Position numbers and translations under genes: made by a program. The notes under the pieces were generated by a model. That model had not been told where the DNA came from, did not search any database, and saw only the letters and a program-made list of their open reading frames with translations. From Thermocaproicibacter sp036844765 (lineage in GTDB: Bacteria > Bacillota > Clostridia > Oscillospirales > Acutalibacteraceae), in the NCBI GenBank assembly GCA_036844765.1, contig DAIUFE010000002.1:1-64000 (forward strand): 64,000 bases of DNA, read 5' to 3'. Within the stretch, counting starts at the first letter, position 1. Each line of letters opens with the position of its first letter. Of the stretch, positions 42,296 to 51,320 are shown piece after piece.

Positions 42296-42910
42296 ATGAA
42301 GCTATGGGAAAAATCGCTCTGCCTGGCGATGGCCCTCGCGGTGCTTTTCAGCTTTTCCGGCCTCGCGGCCGGCTGCGAGGACATCCCGAACCACATCCTG
42401 CGCCTGCATGTGCTCGCGAACTCCGATACGGGCGGCGACCAGGACCTCAAGCTGAAAGTCCGCGACCGCATCCTCCGGGAGAGCGCGGGTCTGCTGGACG
42501 GCGTGAAGAGCCGGGACGAGGCCGAACGGGCGGTCGCCGGGAACCTGACGCGCCTGCAGGCGGCCGCCGAGGACGAGATCCGGAAGCAGGGGTATTCCTA
42601 TCCGGCGCGCGCGGAGCTGACGAACATGTATTTCCCCTCGCGGCAGTACGGCGAAGTCACCCTGCCGGCGGGCCGCTATGACGCCGTGCGGGTGACCATC
42701 GGCGCCGGCGGCGGGCACAACTGGTGGTGCGTGCTTTTCCCGGCCCTGTGCCTGCCCGCGGCGGAAGCGCCGGCCCAGCTGCAGGACGTGCTCGACCGCA
42801 ACGAGATGGAGATCGTCCGGAACGGGGACGGAAGCGGGTACATCATCAAATTCAAGTCCGTGGAGCTGTACCAGCAGTTCCGCGGCTGGCTGGAGCAGCA
42901 TTTCGGCTGA
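42296..42910 (+). CDS. spoIIR: stage II sporulation protein R
   Basis: A 204-residue secreted signalling protein. After a signal peptide (LCLAMALAVLFSFSGLAAG) come the family motifs HILRLHVLANSDTGGDQDLK, KLKVRDRIL and GGGHNWWCVLFPALC. Made in the forespore under sigma-F, SpoIIR triggers SpoIIGA to activate pro-sigma-E in the mother cell. The ATG follows AAGGAG at 9 bp. It stands between pyrG and addB; no sigma-F promoter was evident by eye. Confidence 0.95.
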   Translation: MKLWEKSLCLAMALAVLFSFSGLAAGCEDIPNHILRLHVLANSDTGGDQDLKLKVRDRILRESAGLLDGVKSRDEAERAVAGNLTRLQAAAEDEIRKQGYSYPARAELTNMYFPSRQYGEVTLPAGRYDAVRVTIGAGGGHNWWCVLFPALCLPAAEAPAQLQDVLDRNEMEIVRNGDGSGYIIKFKSVELYQQFRGWLEQHFG

Positions 42911-42937
42911 CGAACGGGGGTCCGGCGGCCCGGAGCG

Positions 42938-42966
42938 TGGCTTTCCCTCCCGGTTTATGCTATAAT
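42938..42966 (+). promoter_or_regulatory. sigma-A promoter of addBA
   Basis: TATAAT (42961-42966) with a partial -35, TGGCTT (42938-42943), at 17-bp spacing, 27 bp before addB. Confidence 0.62.
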
Positions 42967-42993
42967 ACCGGGGAACAAAAAGGGGGAAAAGCC

Positions 42994-45900
42994 ATGCTTC
43001 GTTTTGTGTTCGGGCGGGCCGGCAGCGGGAAGACCCGGACCGTGCGGCTTGCGCTGCGGGAGATGGCGCAGGCCGGCGGGGACCGGCTGATGCTGGTCGT
43101 CCCGGAGCAGGCTTCGTTCGAGAACGAGCGCGCGATGCTTCGCCTCCTCGGCCCGGAGAAGGCGCGCCGCGTTTCCGTGACCAGCTTTTCCCGTCTGGTG
43201 GACGCGGTGCAGCGCCGGTACGGCGGATTCGCGGGGCGCCGGCTGGACGACGGGGGCCGCGGCGTTTTCATGAGCCTTGCGATCGAGCAGGTGCGCGACC
43301 GCCTTGAGATCTACCGCAAAAACGCGGAGAGCACCGAGCTGGTCGGCCTGATGCTCTCGATTTCGGCCGAGCTGAAGATGTGCGCCGTCGGGCCGGAGCA
43401 GCTGGAAAAGGCGGCCGACCGCCTGCAGCAGGGCACGCTGCGGCGGAAGCTGCGGGAGATTTCGCTGATCCTCTCCGCCTACGACGCGCTGGTGGCGCGG
43501 AGCTTCCTCGACCCGCTCGACGACCTGACCCGCCTGAAAAACATGCTGGCGCGGCGCGACTTTTTCTCGGGCTGGACGGTGATGGTCGATTCCTTCCAAA
43601 GCTTCACCGTTCAGGAATACGAGATCCTCGCGCTGATGATGCGGCAGGCGGATGAGGTGCGCGTGGCGCTCTGCGCGAACGGGCTGGGCGGCCCGGAGGA
43701 CGACTCCGGCCTGTTCGCCCTGGCGCGGCGCACGGCGAAGACCCTGATGCGCCTCGCCGCCCGGGACGGCGTGCGCGTCGCCCCGCCGCAGGTGCTGGAG
43801 CCCGGCCGCCGCTTCCGGAACCCCGCCCTCGCCGCGCTGGAGGCGGGGGCTTACCGCCCGGCGCGGGACGTTTACTCCGGCCCCAGCGGCGGCGTCGCGG
43901 TCTACGAGGCGAAGAACCGGTACGACGAGGCCGCCTTCGTCTGCGCGGCCATCCGCAACCTGGTGATCCAAAAGCATTACCGCTACCGCGATTTCGCGGT
44001 GATCGCGCGCTCCGCGGAGCCGTACGCCGGCATCCTCGACACCGCCCTCGGTCGGTGGGAGATCCCGTATTTCATGGACCGGCCCGAGCCTGTCGACGCC
44101 GAGCCGCTGATGCGGCTGATCCTCTCCGCGTTCCGCATCGTGCGGTACGGCTTCCGGTCGGACGATATTTTCCTCTACTTGAAAACCGGCCTCGCCGGCC
44201 TTTCCACCGAACAGATTTCGGAGCTGGAGAACTATGCGTTCGTCTGGAACCTTTCCGGGAAAAAGTGGAGGGAGGCCTGGACGGACCACCCCGAGGGTTT
44301 CGGGGAGAAGTTCACGGAGGCGGATTCCGCGCTGCTCGCGCGCGTTAACGATTTTAGGCGCAGGACCGTCGGGCCGCTCGCGCGCCTCGCGGAGGCGACG
44401 GCCGGCGAAAAGACCGGCGAGGAGATGGCCGCGGCGGCCTACCGCCTTCTCGAAGAGGTGGGCGCGGCCGAAAACCTGCGGGCCTTCGCCGCCCGGCTCG
44501 CGCGGCAGGGCGGCGCCGCGGCCGCCGAACGGGAGCTGCGCGTGTGGGACCTGCTGATGAACGCGCTGGACCAGACGGCGCTGGTGATCGGGAAGACCCG
44601 GGTCACGGGCGCGCGGTACGCGGAGCTGCTGCGCCTGGTGATCCAGTCCGGCAGCATCGCGAGCATCCCGCAGGGGCTGGACGAGGTCACGGTGGGCGAC
44701 GCGGACCGCATCCGCACGGCGGAGCCGAAGGTGGTGTTCCTGATCGGCGCGGCGCGCGGGGAATTTCCGCTCGCGCCGGGCGGCCGCTGCGTGTTCAGCG
44801 ACGGCGAGCGCCGCAGGCTTATCCGCCTCGGCCTGCCGCTCAACGACACCGCGGAGGGGGCGGCCCTGCAGGAACGCTTTCTGGCCTACGCTTCCCTCTG
44901 CGCGCCTTCGGAGCGGCTTTATATTACCTATCCCGTCTCCGACGGCGCGGGAAACGGGCTTTCCCCTTCGTCCATCCCGGGCGAAGCGCGCGCGGTGCTG
45001 AAAAACGTCCGCTTTCTGAACGAATACGCGCTGGAGCCGGTCTGGTTCGCGTGCGCGAGGGCTCCGGCCCTGGAGCTGACCGCGCGGAAGTGGAATTCCG
45101 GCGACGCGCTTTCCTCCTCGCTCAAAGCCCTGTTCCGCAAACGGGAAGAGGACGGGCGCCTGGCCGCCGCCGCCCGCGCCGCGGACCGGGAACCGGTCCG
45201 GTTCGCCGACCGGGTCGCCGCCCGCGCCCTGTTCGGGACCAGCCTGCGCGTCTCCGCGACGCAGATCGAAAAATTCTATCTGTGCCGCTTCCAGTATTTC
45301 TGCCGGTACGGGCTCAACGTGCGGGAGCGCCGCGCCGCCGAGCTGAACGCGCTGGAATACGGCAGCCTGATGCATTTTCTGCTGCAGCGGCTGTTCCGGG
45401 ACGTGGGTGCCCGGGCAGTCGACGCGATGGGCCCGGACGAGCTGCGCGAAAGGATTCTGGGGTTCCTCGGCGAGTATGTGAAGCAGGCGTTCGGCGGGCT
45501 GGAGAACCGCACGCCGCGCTTCGCGTACCTGGTGGGGCGCATCGCGGACGCGGCGCGCGTCGTCGCCGCGCACATCGCGCGGGAGCTCTGCCAGAGCGCC
45601 TTCCGGCCCGTGGATTTCGAACTGGAGATCGGCGGGGCGGTCGGCCCGCTCCGCATCCCTCTCCCGGAGGGCGGCGAGGTCCTCGTCGACGGCAAGATCG
45701 ACCGGGTGGACCTGATGGACCGCGGCGGCGTGCGCTATCTGCGCGTGGTCGATTACAAGACGGGAAGAAAGGAATTCAAGCTCTCCGACGTGATCTACGG
45801 CATGAACATGCAGATGCTGATCTATCTCGCCGCGCTGTGCGAGAACGGCGGAAAACGGTACGGCGACTTCCGCCCGGCGGGCGTGCTGTACGCCCCGGCG

Positions 45901-46344
45901 AACCGGCCCGCCGTCTCCGCCGGACGGGACGCGCCCCCGGCCGCGCTGCGGGAGAAGGCGGAGCGCCAGCTGCGGATGGACGGCCTGGTGCTGGACGACC
46001 CGCAGGTCGTGGCGGGCATGGACGGCGGGGGCAGGGGCCGCTTCATCCCCGTGGCCCTGAAGGACGGCGTGCCGGACCGGCGCGACCACGTCGTCTCCCC
46101 CGAAGAGCTCAAGGCGGTCCTCGGCTACCTCAAAACGCTGATCGCGGATATGGCCCGGGAACTATGGAACGGCGAGGTCGGCGCGGTGCCGCTGAACGGG
46201 GACCGGTACAACGCCTGCGAGTGGTGCCCGTATTCCTCCGTGTGCGGGCATGAGCGCGACGATCCCGAGCGCGCGATGCAGACCTGGGACCGGGCCGCCG
46301 CAATGGAGGAGCTGGAAAAGGCGAAGGAGGAGGCGGAACCGTGA
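42994..46344 (+). CDS. addB: ATP-dependent helicase/nuclease subunit B
   Basis: A 1116-residue subunit of AddAB, which resects double-strand breaks to start recombination. It has an N-terminal GRAGSGKTRT P-loop, a degenerate helicase core, and a C-terminal RecB-like nuclease (VVDYKTGRKEFKLSD, near 918) bracketed by the iron-sulfur cysteines (C-x5-C in LCRFQYFC near 765 and CEWCPYSSVC near 1075). GGGGGAAAAG precedes the ATG. The last 4 bp overlap addA (GTGA). Confidence 0.95.
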   Translation: MLRFVFGRAGSGKTRTVRLALREMAQAGGDRLMLVVPEQASFENERAMLRLLGPEKARRVSVTSFSRLVDAVQRRYGGFAGRRLDDGGRGVFMSLAIEQVRDRLEIYRKNAESTELVGLMLSISAELKMCAVGPEQLEKAADRLQQGTLRRKLREISLILSAYDALVARSFLDPLDDLTRLKNMLARRDFFSGWTVMVDSFQSFTVQEYEILALMMRQADEVRVALCANGLGGPEDDSGLFALARRTAKTLMRLAARDGVRVAPPQVLEPGRRFRNPALAALEAGAYRPARDVYSGPSGGVAVYEAKNRYDEAAFVCAAIRNLVIQKHYRYRDFAVIARSAEPYAGILDTALGRWEIPYFMDRPEPVDAEPLMRLILSAFRIVRYGFRSDDIFLYLKTGLAGLSTEQISELENYAFVWNLSGKKWREAWTDHPEGFGEKFTEADSALLARVNDFRRRTVGPLARLAEATAGEKTGEEMAAAAYRLLEEVGAAENLRAFAARLARQGGAAAAERELRVWDLLMNALDQTALVIGKTRVTGARYAELLRLVIQSGSIASIPQGLDEVTVGDADRIRTAEPKVVFLIGAARGEFPLAPGGRCVFSDGERRRLIRLGLPLNDTAEGAALQERFLAYASLCAPSERLYITYPVSDGAGNGLSPSSIPGEARAVLKNVRFLNEYALEPVWFACARAPALELTARKWNSGDALSSSLKALFRKREEDGRLAAAARAADREPVRFADRVAARALFGTSLRVSATQIEKFYLCRFQYFCRYGLNVRERRAAELNALEYGSLMHFLLQRLFRDVGARAVDAMGPDELRERILGFLGEYVKQAFGGLENRTPRFAYLVGRIADAARVVAAHIARELCQSAFRPVDFELEIGGAVGPLRIPLPEGGEVLVDGKIDRVDLMDRGGVRYLRVVDYKTGRKEFKLSDVIYGMNMQMLIYLAALCENGGKRYGDFRPAGVLYAPANRPAVSAGRDAPPAALREKAERQLRMDGLVLDDPQVVAGMDGGGRGRFIPVALKDGVPDRRDHVVSPEELKAVLGYLKTLIADMARELWNGEVGAVPLNGDRYNACEWCPYSSVCGHERDDPERAMQTWDRAAAMEELEKAKEEAEP

Positions 46345-49300
46345 GCAGAAACTGGACGGAAGAACAGAAAGACGCCATCCGCGCGCGGGGCGGCACGCTG
46401 CTGGTCTCGGCGGCGGCCGGTTCCGGCAAGACGGCGGTGCTGGTCCAGCGCGTGCTCGAGCGCCTGACGGACCCGCGACACCCGACCGACGCGGACCGGC
46501 TGCTGGTCGTCACGTTTACCCGCGCCGCCGCGGCGGAGATGAGCGGCCGCATCGAGTCGGAGCTTGCCCGCCTGCTGGAGCGGGAGCCGGAAAACGCCTC
46601 CCTCCGCCGGCAGCAGCTCCTTCTGCCGCGCGCGCATATCAGCACCATCGACAGCTTCTGCGCCGACCTGGTGCGCCAGAATTTCTACCGCCTCGGCGTC
46701 GCGCCGGATTTCCGCATCCTCGACGACAGCGAGGATGCCGTGCTGCGCGCGGACGCGGCCGACGAGGCCCTGCGGGAATTCTACGAGCGGGGCGACGCGG
46801 CGTTCTACGAGTTCGTCGAGTCCTTTTCCTCCGGCCGGGACGACGCGGGGGTCGCGCAGACCGTCGGCCGGCTGTACGATTTCGTGCGGTCGCACCCGTT
46901 CCCGCGCCGCTGGATGAGGGAGAAGGCGGCGCTCTACGGGGCGCGCCTGCCGGTGGGGGAAACGGTCTGGGGAAAGGCCGTGCTTGCCTTCGCGCGGGAC
47001 GCCGTGGCCTACTGTATTTCCGTCGCGGAGGATTCCCTCGCCCGCATGGCGGAGGACGAAAAGATCGCCGCCGCCTATTCCGACGGCTACGGCGCCGACC
47101 TCGCCGGACTTAGGAACCTCGGGGAGGCGGTCCGCTCGGAGGACTGGGACCGGATCGCCTCCTCCTCCGCCGGCTTTTCATTCCGGAAACTCCGGCCCCT
47201 GCGCGGCTTCGGGAACAGCCCCCTGAAGAGCCGCCTGGCCGCCGCCCGGGCCGAGGTCAAGGGCACCGTGGGGAAGATCGCGTCCCTGTTCTCCGCTTCC
47301 GCCGGGCAGTGCGCCGAGGACATCGCCCGGCTCAGGCCCATTGTCGGGAAGCTGTTCGAGGTGACCGAACGCTTCTCGGAGATTCTGGACAAAAAGAAGG
47401 CCGAGCGCCGCGCCGTCGATTTCAGCGACCTCGAGCACCTCTCGCTCCGCCTGCTGGTGCGGGAGACGGAAAGCGGCTTCGAGCGCACGCCGGAGGCGCT
47501 GGAGCTCGCGGACTCGTTCGACGAGATCATGGTCGACGAATACCAGGACACGAACGAGACGCAGGACCTGATCTTCCGCGCCGTCTCGCGGGACGAGTGC
47601 AATCTGTTTCTCGTCGGGGACGTCAAGCAGAGCATCTACCGCTTCCGCCAGGCCATGCCGCAGATCTTCCTGCAGCGCCGCGCGGCCTTCCCGCCTTACG
47701 ACCGGAAGGCGGACCGCTACCCGGCGTGCGTGGTGCTGGGCCGGAACTTCCGCAGCCGCGCGGGCGTGACGGACGCCGTCAACTTCGTGTTCCGCCAGCT
47801 CATGAGCCGCGAGACCGGCGAGCTGGACTACATAAAGTCCGAGGAGCTCGTCCCCGCGGCGGAGTATCCGCCCGGCGCCGAACCCGCGGCAGAGCTCGAC
47901 GTGATCGACCTCTCCGGAGCCGGCGGGGAGGACGCGGTCGCGGCCGAGTGTCGGCTGATTGCGGAAAAAATCTACGCGATGGCCGACGGGATCCCGCGCG
48001 TCTATGAGAACGGTTCGCTGCGCCCGGCGGTTTACCGCGATTTCTGCATCCTGCTGCGCAGCGCGAACCGCCCCGCGCACGAATACGTCCGGGAGCTGAC
48101 TGCGCTCGGCCTGCCCGCGTGGGCCGACACGGCGGGCGGCTTCTTCGGGGCGCGCGAGGTCGGCACGGCTTTGTCGCTGCTGCGCGTGATCGACAACCCG
48201 ATGCAGGATATCCCGCTCCTCGCGGTGATGATGTGCCCGATCTACGGCTTCACCGCGGACGAGATGGCCCGGATCCGCGCCGCGGCCCGCCCGGGCAGGC
48301 TGTACCCGGCGGTGGAGGCCGCCGCGAAGCGGAGCGGAAAGGTGCGGGCGTTCCTCGGGGAGATCGAGGGCTTCCGCACGCTGGCGGCGACGATGCCGTC
48401 CGACCGGCTGATCCGCGCCGTGTTCGAGAGGACCGGCTACCCCGACCTGGTGCAGGCCATGCCGAACGGCGGGCTGCGCCTGGCCAACCTGCGCCTGCTG
48501 CTGGAATACGCCGGAAGATACGAGGCCTCCGGCTTCAGCGGCCTCGCGGGCTTCCTGCGCTTCCTCGAGCGGATGCAGCGGAGCCGGGGCGACCTTTCCG
48601 CGGCCTCGGCGCTCAGCGAATCCGCCAACGTGGTGCGCGTGATGAGCATCCACCGCGCGAAGGGGCTGGAATTCCCGGTCTGCATCCTCGCGGGCTGCTC
48701 CCGCCGCTTCAACCGGGAAAGCCCCGCCGTGCTGCTGCACCCGGAGCTGGGTCTCGGTATCCGCCTGCGCGGGGAAAACGGCGTGCGCTACGACACCATG
48801 CCGCGCGAGGCGGCCGCGCTGGAGCTGGAGCGCGGCGAAATGAGCGAGGAGCTGCGCGTGCTCTACGTCGCCATGACCCGCGCGAAGGAAAAGCTGATCC
48901 TGGTGGACGCCCTGAAGGACGCGGGGAAGACGCTGGCGAAGCTCGCGCCGCGTCTGACGGACGGACCGAGGATCCAGCCCTACGCCGTCCGCTCCGCCGG
49001 CAGCATCTCCGACTGGCTGCTGCTCTGCGCGCTGCGCCACCCCGACGGCCGCCCGCTGCGCGACCTGGCCGGCGCGCCGGAAAGCGTCGTCCTGCCCGCA
49101 AAGGAGCGGTGGGCGATCCGCGTCGTCCGCCCGCAGGCGGAGGAAGAGGCGGCCGTTCCGGAAACGCTCGCCCCCGCCGCCCCGGACGAGGCCCTGACGG
49201 CGAGGATCGCCGCAAACCTCGACTTCGTCTATCCCTACGCCGGGCTGAACGGCGTCTGCGCGAAGGTGGCCGCCTCGGAGCTGGCGGAAAAGCCGTTCGC

Positions 49301-49862
49301 CGCGAAATACGCCGCCTCCTCGCGCCCGGCCTTCCTGAGCGAGCGCGGGATGACCGCCGCGGAGCGCGGCACGGCGCTGCACGCCTTCCTTCAGTCCGCC
49401 GATTACCGCCGCGCCGCGCGGGACCCGCAGGCGGAGCTCGGCCGCCTGTGTGCGGAGGGCTTTCTCACCGAGGCGCAGGCCCGGGCCGTGGACCTTCCCC
49501 GCGCACAGGCGTTTCTTTCCGGCCCGCTGGCGGCGAGGATCGCCGCCTCCCCGCACGCGGAGCGCGAGTTTCGCTTTTCGGTCGAGATCCCGGCGGGCCG
49601 CGTCGACCCCTCGCTGCCCCCGGCCCTGCGGGACGAGCCCGTCGTCCTCCAGGGCGAGGCCGACTGCGTGTTCGAGGAGGCGGGCGGCCTCGTCCTGGTC
49701 GATTACAAAACCGACCGCGTCAAGGACCCCGCCGCGCTGTGGGCGCGGTACCGCGAACAGCTGGAGCTGTACCGCTTCGCGCTGGAACGCTGCACCGGCA
49801 AAAAGGTGCGGGAGTGTCTGTTGTATTCGTTTGATCTGAACGAGATCGTCCGCAGGCCGTGA
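46341..49862 (+). CDS. addA: ATP-dependent helicase/nuclease subunit A
   Basis: A 1173-residue UvrD-type helicase plus nuclease, the motor of AddAB. Helicase motifs: WTEEQKDAIRA (Q motif), SAAAGSGKTAVL (Walker A, near 24), VDEYQDTNETQ (near 395), VRVMSIHRAKGLEFP and LRVLYVAMTRAKEKL. The C-terminal nuclease motif is VLVDYKTDRVKD (near 1120). GTG start with GGAGGAGG upstream. Confidence 0.97.
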   Translation: MSRNWTEEQKDAIRARGGTLLVSAAAGSGKTAVLVQRVLERLTDPRHPTDADRLLVVTFTRAAAAEMSGRIESELARLLEREPENASLRRQQLLLPRAHISTIDSFCADLVRQNFYRLGVAPDFRILDDSEDAVLRADAADEALREFYERGDAAFYEFVESFSSGRDDAGVAQTVGRLYDFVRSHPFPRRWMREKAALYGARLPVGETVWGKAVLAFARDAVAYCISVAEDSLARMAEDEKIAAAYSDGYGADLAGLRNLGEAVRSEDWDRIASSSAGFSFRKLRPLRGFGNSPLKSRLAAARAEVKGTVGKIASLFSASAGQCAEDIARLRPIVGKLFEVTERFSEILDKKKAERRAVDFSDLEHLSLRLLVRETESGFERTPEALELADSFDEIMVDEYQDTNETQDLIFRAVSRDECNLFLVGDVKQSIYRFRQAMPQIFLQRRAAFPPYDRKADRYPACVVLGRNFRSRAGVTDAVNFVFRQLMSRETGELDYIKSEELVPAAEYPPGAEPAAELDVIDLSGAGGEDAVAAECRLIAEKIYAMADGIPRVYENGSLRPAVYRDFCILLRSANRPAHEYVRELTALGLPAWADTAGGFFGAREVGTALSLLRVIDNPMQDIPLLAVMMCPIYGFTADEMARIRAAARPGRLYPAVEAAAKRSGKVRAFLGEIEGFRTLAATMPSDRLIRAVFERTGYPDLVQAMPNGGLRLANLRLLLEYAGRYEASGFSGLAGFLRFLERMQRSRGDLSAASALSESANVVRVMSIHRAKGLEFPVCILAGCSRRFNRESPAVLLHPELGLGIRLRGENGVRYDTMPREAAALELERGEMSEELRVLYVAMTRAKEKLILVDALKDAGKTLAKLAPRLTDGPRIQPYAVRSAGSISDWLLLCALRHPDGRPLRDLAGAPESVVLPAKERWAIRVVRPQAEEEAAVPETLAPAAPDEALTARIAANLDFVYPYAGLNGVCAKVAASELAEKPFAAKYAASSRPAFLSERGMTAAERGTALHAFLQSADYRRAARDPQAELGRLCAEGFLTEAQARAVDLPRAQAFLSGPLAARIAASPHAEREFRFSVEIPAGRVDPSLPPALRDEPVVLQGEADCVFEEAGGLVLVDYKTDRVKDPAALWARYREQLELYRFALERCTGKKVRECLLYSFDLNEIVRRP

Positions 49863-49889
49863 CGGACGCGGAAAATCGCGAAAATCCCG

Positions 49890-49918
49890 TTGACATCGCC
49901 CGTCCGGCGTGCTATACT
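49890..49918 (+). promoter_or_regulatory. sigma-A promoter of infC-rpmI-rplT
   Basis: Consensus TTGACA (49890-49895) and TATACT (49913-49918) with 17-bp spacing. Transcription would start near 49925, giving a leader of about 185 nt. Confidence 0.9.
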
Positions 49919-49924
49919 ATGAAC

Positions 49925-50109
49925 CTGTAAAACAAAGAGGAATACGGCGCGGACGCCCGTTATTCACACCTGTGGGGGTTTTCCGGCACGGGTCAATACG
50001 TTCGGTTTTGCCCGGTAGATGGGGATTGCCTGTATTGGCGCGCGGAGGATTTTTGTCCGCGCGCTTTATTCTTTGTGCAAGCCAGCGAAGTGTTTTTTGG
50101 AGGTGCTTC
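49925..50109 (+). ncRNA. L20-type ribosomal protein leader
   Basis: The long untranslated leader of the infC operon, in the position where Firmicutes carry the L20 autoregulatory leader. It ends in an intrinsic terminator (50038-50074), and CAATAC (49994-49999) can pair with GTATTG (50032-50037) immediately beside that terminator. In the known system, excess L20 binds the leader and causes premature termination. The call rests on position and structure; no covariance model was run. Confidence 0.72.
50038..50074 (+). terminator. leader terminator (attenuator) before infC
   Basis: Perfect 9-bp stem GCGCGCGGA/TCCGCGCGC followed by TTTATTCTTT, 25 bp upstream of the infC ribosome binding site. 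Confidence 0.85.
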
Positions 50110-50634
50110 ATTATTAGCAGCAAGGAACTTCAGATCAATGGGCAGATCCGCGACCGGGAAGTTCGGGTGATCGGCCCGTCCGGCGCTCAGCTTGGGCTGA
50201 TGTCGTCGGCTCAGGCCCTGCAGAAAGCGGCGGAGATGGACCTGGACCTGGTGAAGATCGCCCCCCAGGCCAAACCGCCGGTCTGCAAGATCATCGACTA
50301 CGGAAAATTCCGGTTCGAGCAGGCCAAGCGCGACAAAGAGGCGCGGAAAAACCAACGCACGGTGGGCATCAAGGAAATCCGACTTTCGCTCAACATTGAC
50401 ACGCACGATTTCAACACGAAAGTCGGCCACGCGCAGCGTTTTCTGAAGGAAGGCAACAAGCTCAAGGTCTCCATCCGGTTCCGCGGCCGCGAGATGGGCC
50501 ACCCGGAACAGGGTCATGAAACCATGCGCCGTTTCGCCGAGGCCCTGAGCGACCTGGCGAACGTGGAGAAGCCCTCCAAACTGGAAGGGCGCAATATGCT
50601 GATGTTCCTTGCATCCAAGCCCGCAAAGCAGTAA
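50110..50634 (+). CDS. infC: translation initiation factor IF-3
   Basis: IF-3 binds the 30S subunit and checks start-codon choice. The protein of about 174 residues has ELQINGQIRDREVRVIG at the N-terminus, the linker KQ/RDKEARKNQ region and the C-terminal KEIRLSLNIDTHDFNTK. It has no ATG, GTG or TTG at the right place: GGAGG is followed by ATT ATT, and an ATT start is the known self-regulating feature of infC. ATT at 50110 (6 bp from GGAGG) is chosen; 50113 is nearly as good. Confidence 0.93.
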   Translation: MISSKELQINGQIRDREVRVIGPSGAQLGLMSSAQALQKAAEMDLDLVKIAPQAKPPVCKIIDYGKFRFEQAKRDKEARKNQRTVGIKEIRLSLNIDTHDFNTKVGHAQRFLKEGNKLKVSIRFRGREMGHPEQGHETMRRFAEALSDLANVEKPSKLEGRNMLMFLASKPAKQ

Positions 50635-50657
50635 CTTTCGATAAGGAGGGGCATTTT

Positions 50658-50855
50658 ATGCCTAAAATCAAGACCCATACCGGCGCCAAAAAGCGTTTTA
50701 AGCTGACCAAGACCGGGAAAGTCCTGCGCGCCCAGGCCTTCAAGTCCCATATCCTGAACAAGAAAACGACGAAGCGCACCAGGAATCTGCGCAAGACCGT
50801 CGTGGCCGACAAGACGAACGTCGCGCAGATCAAGCGGCTGATCCCTTACAAATAA
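50658..50855 (+). CDS. rpmI: 50S ribosomal protein L35
   Basis: A 65-residue, very basic protein with the L35 signature MPKIKTHTGAKKRFKLTKTG. Ribosome binding site AAGGAGG. Second gene of the infC operon. Confidence 0.98.
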   Translation: MPKIKTHTGAKKRFKLTKTGKVLRAQAFKSHILNKKTTKRTRNLRKTVVADKTNVAQIKRLIPYK

Positions 50856-50903
50856 CAGCCGGCCGTTGCTTGAAACCAACCATTTTTTGGAGGTAATAGA
50901 AGG

Positions 50904-51257
50904 ATGGCACGTGTAAAGGGCGCGCTGATGACGCGCAAGAGAAGAAAAAAGACGTTGCAGCTCGCAAAGGGCTATTTCGGCGCTAAAAGCAAGCATTTCA
51001 AAATGGCCAAGCAGGCCGTCATGAAGTCCGGCAACTACGCCTTCATCGGCCGCAAAGCCCGGAAGAGGGATTTCCGCCGCCTGTGGATCACCCGCATCTC
51101 GGCCGCCTGCCGCGCGAACGGCATCAGCTACTCGGTCTTTATGAACGGGCTGAAAAAGTCGGACGTCGCGCTGAACAGGAAGATGCTCGCCGAGATCGCC
51201 GTCGCGGATGAGAACGCCTTCAAGGGCCTGGTCGAAAAGGCAAAATCGGTTCAGTAA
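50904..51257 (+). CDS. rplT: 50S ribosomal protein L20
   Basis: A 117-residue L20 with KRRKKTLQLAKGYFGAKSK and the C-terminal GLKKSDVALNRKMLAEIAV. L20 is the expected repressor of its own operon through the upstream leader. TTGGAGG precedes the ATG. Confidence 0.98.
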   Translation: MARVKGALMTRKRRKKTLQLAKGYFGAKSKHFKMAKQAVMKSGNYAFIGRKARKRDFRRLWITRISAACRANGISYSVFMNGLKKSDVALNRKMLAEIAVADENAFKGLVEKAKSVQ

Positions 51258-51270
51258 AATTCAGAATGCG

Positions 51271-51302
51271 CGCCCGGCTTTGACCCCGGGCGTTTATTTT
51301 TT
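51271..51302 (+). terminator. intrinsic terminator after rplT
   Basis: Stem CGCCCGG/CCGGGCG followed by TTTATTTTTT. The next gene starts just beyond it. Confidence 0.88.
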
Positions 51303-51320
51303 ATGGGGGAGATCCGCCGT

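Noticed and set aside
49909..50109. N-terminal extension of IF-3
   Set aside because: The frame is open into the leader, but the extension crosses the leader terminator and is not protein-like; GGAGG plus ATT marks the real start.
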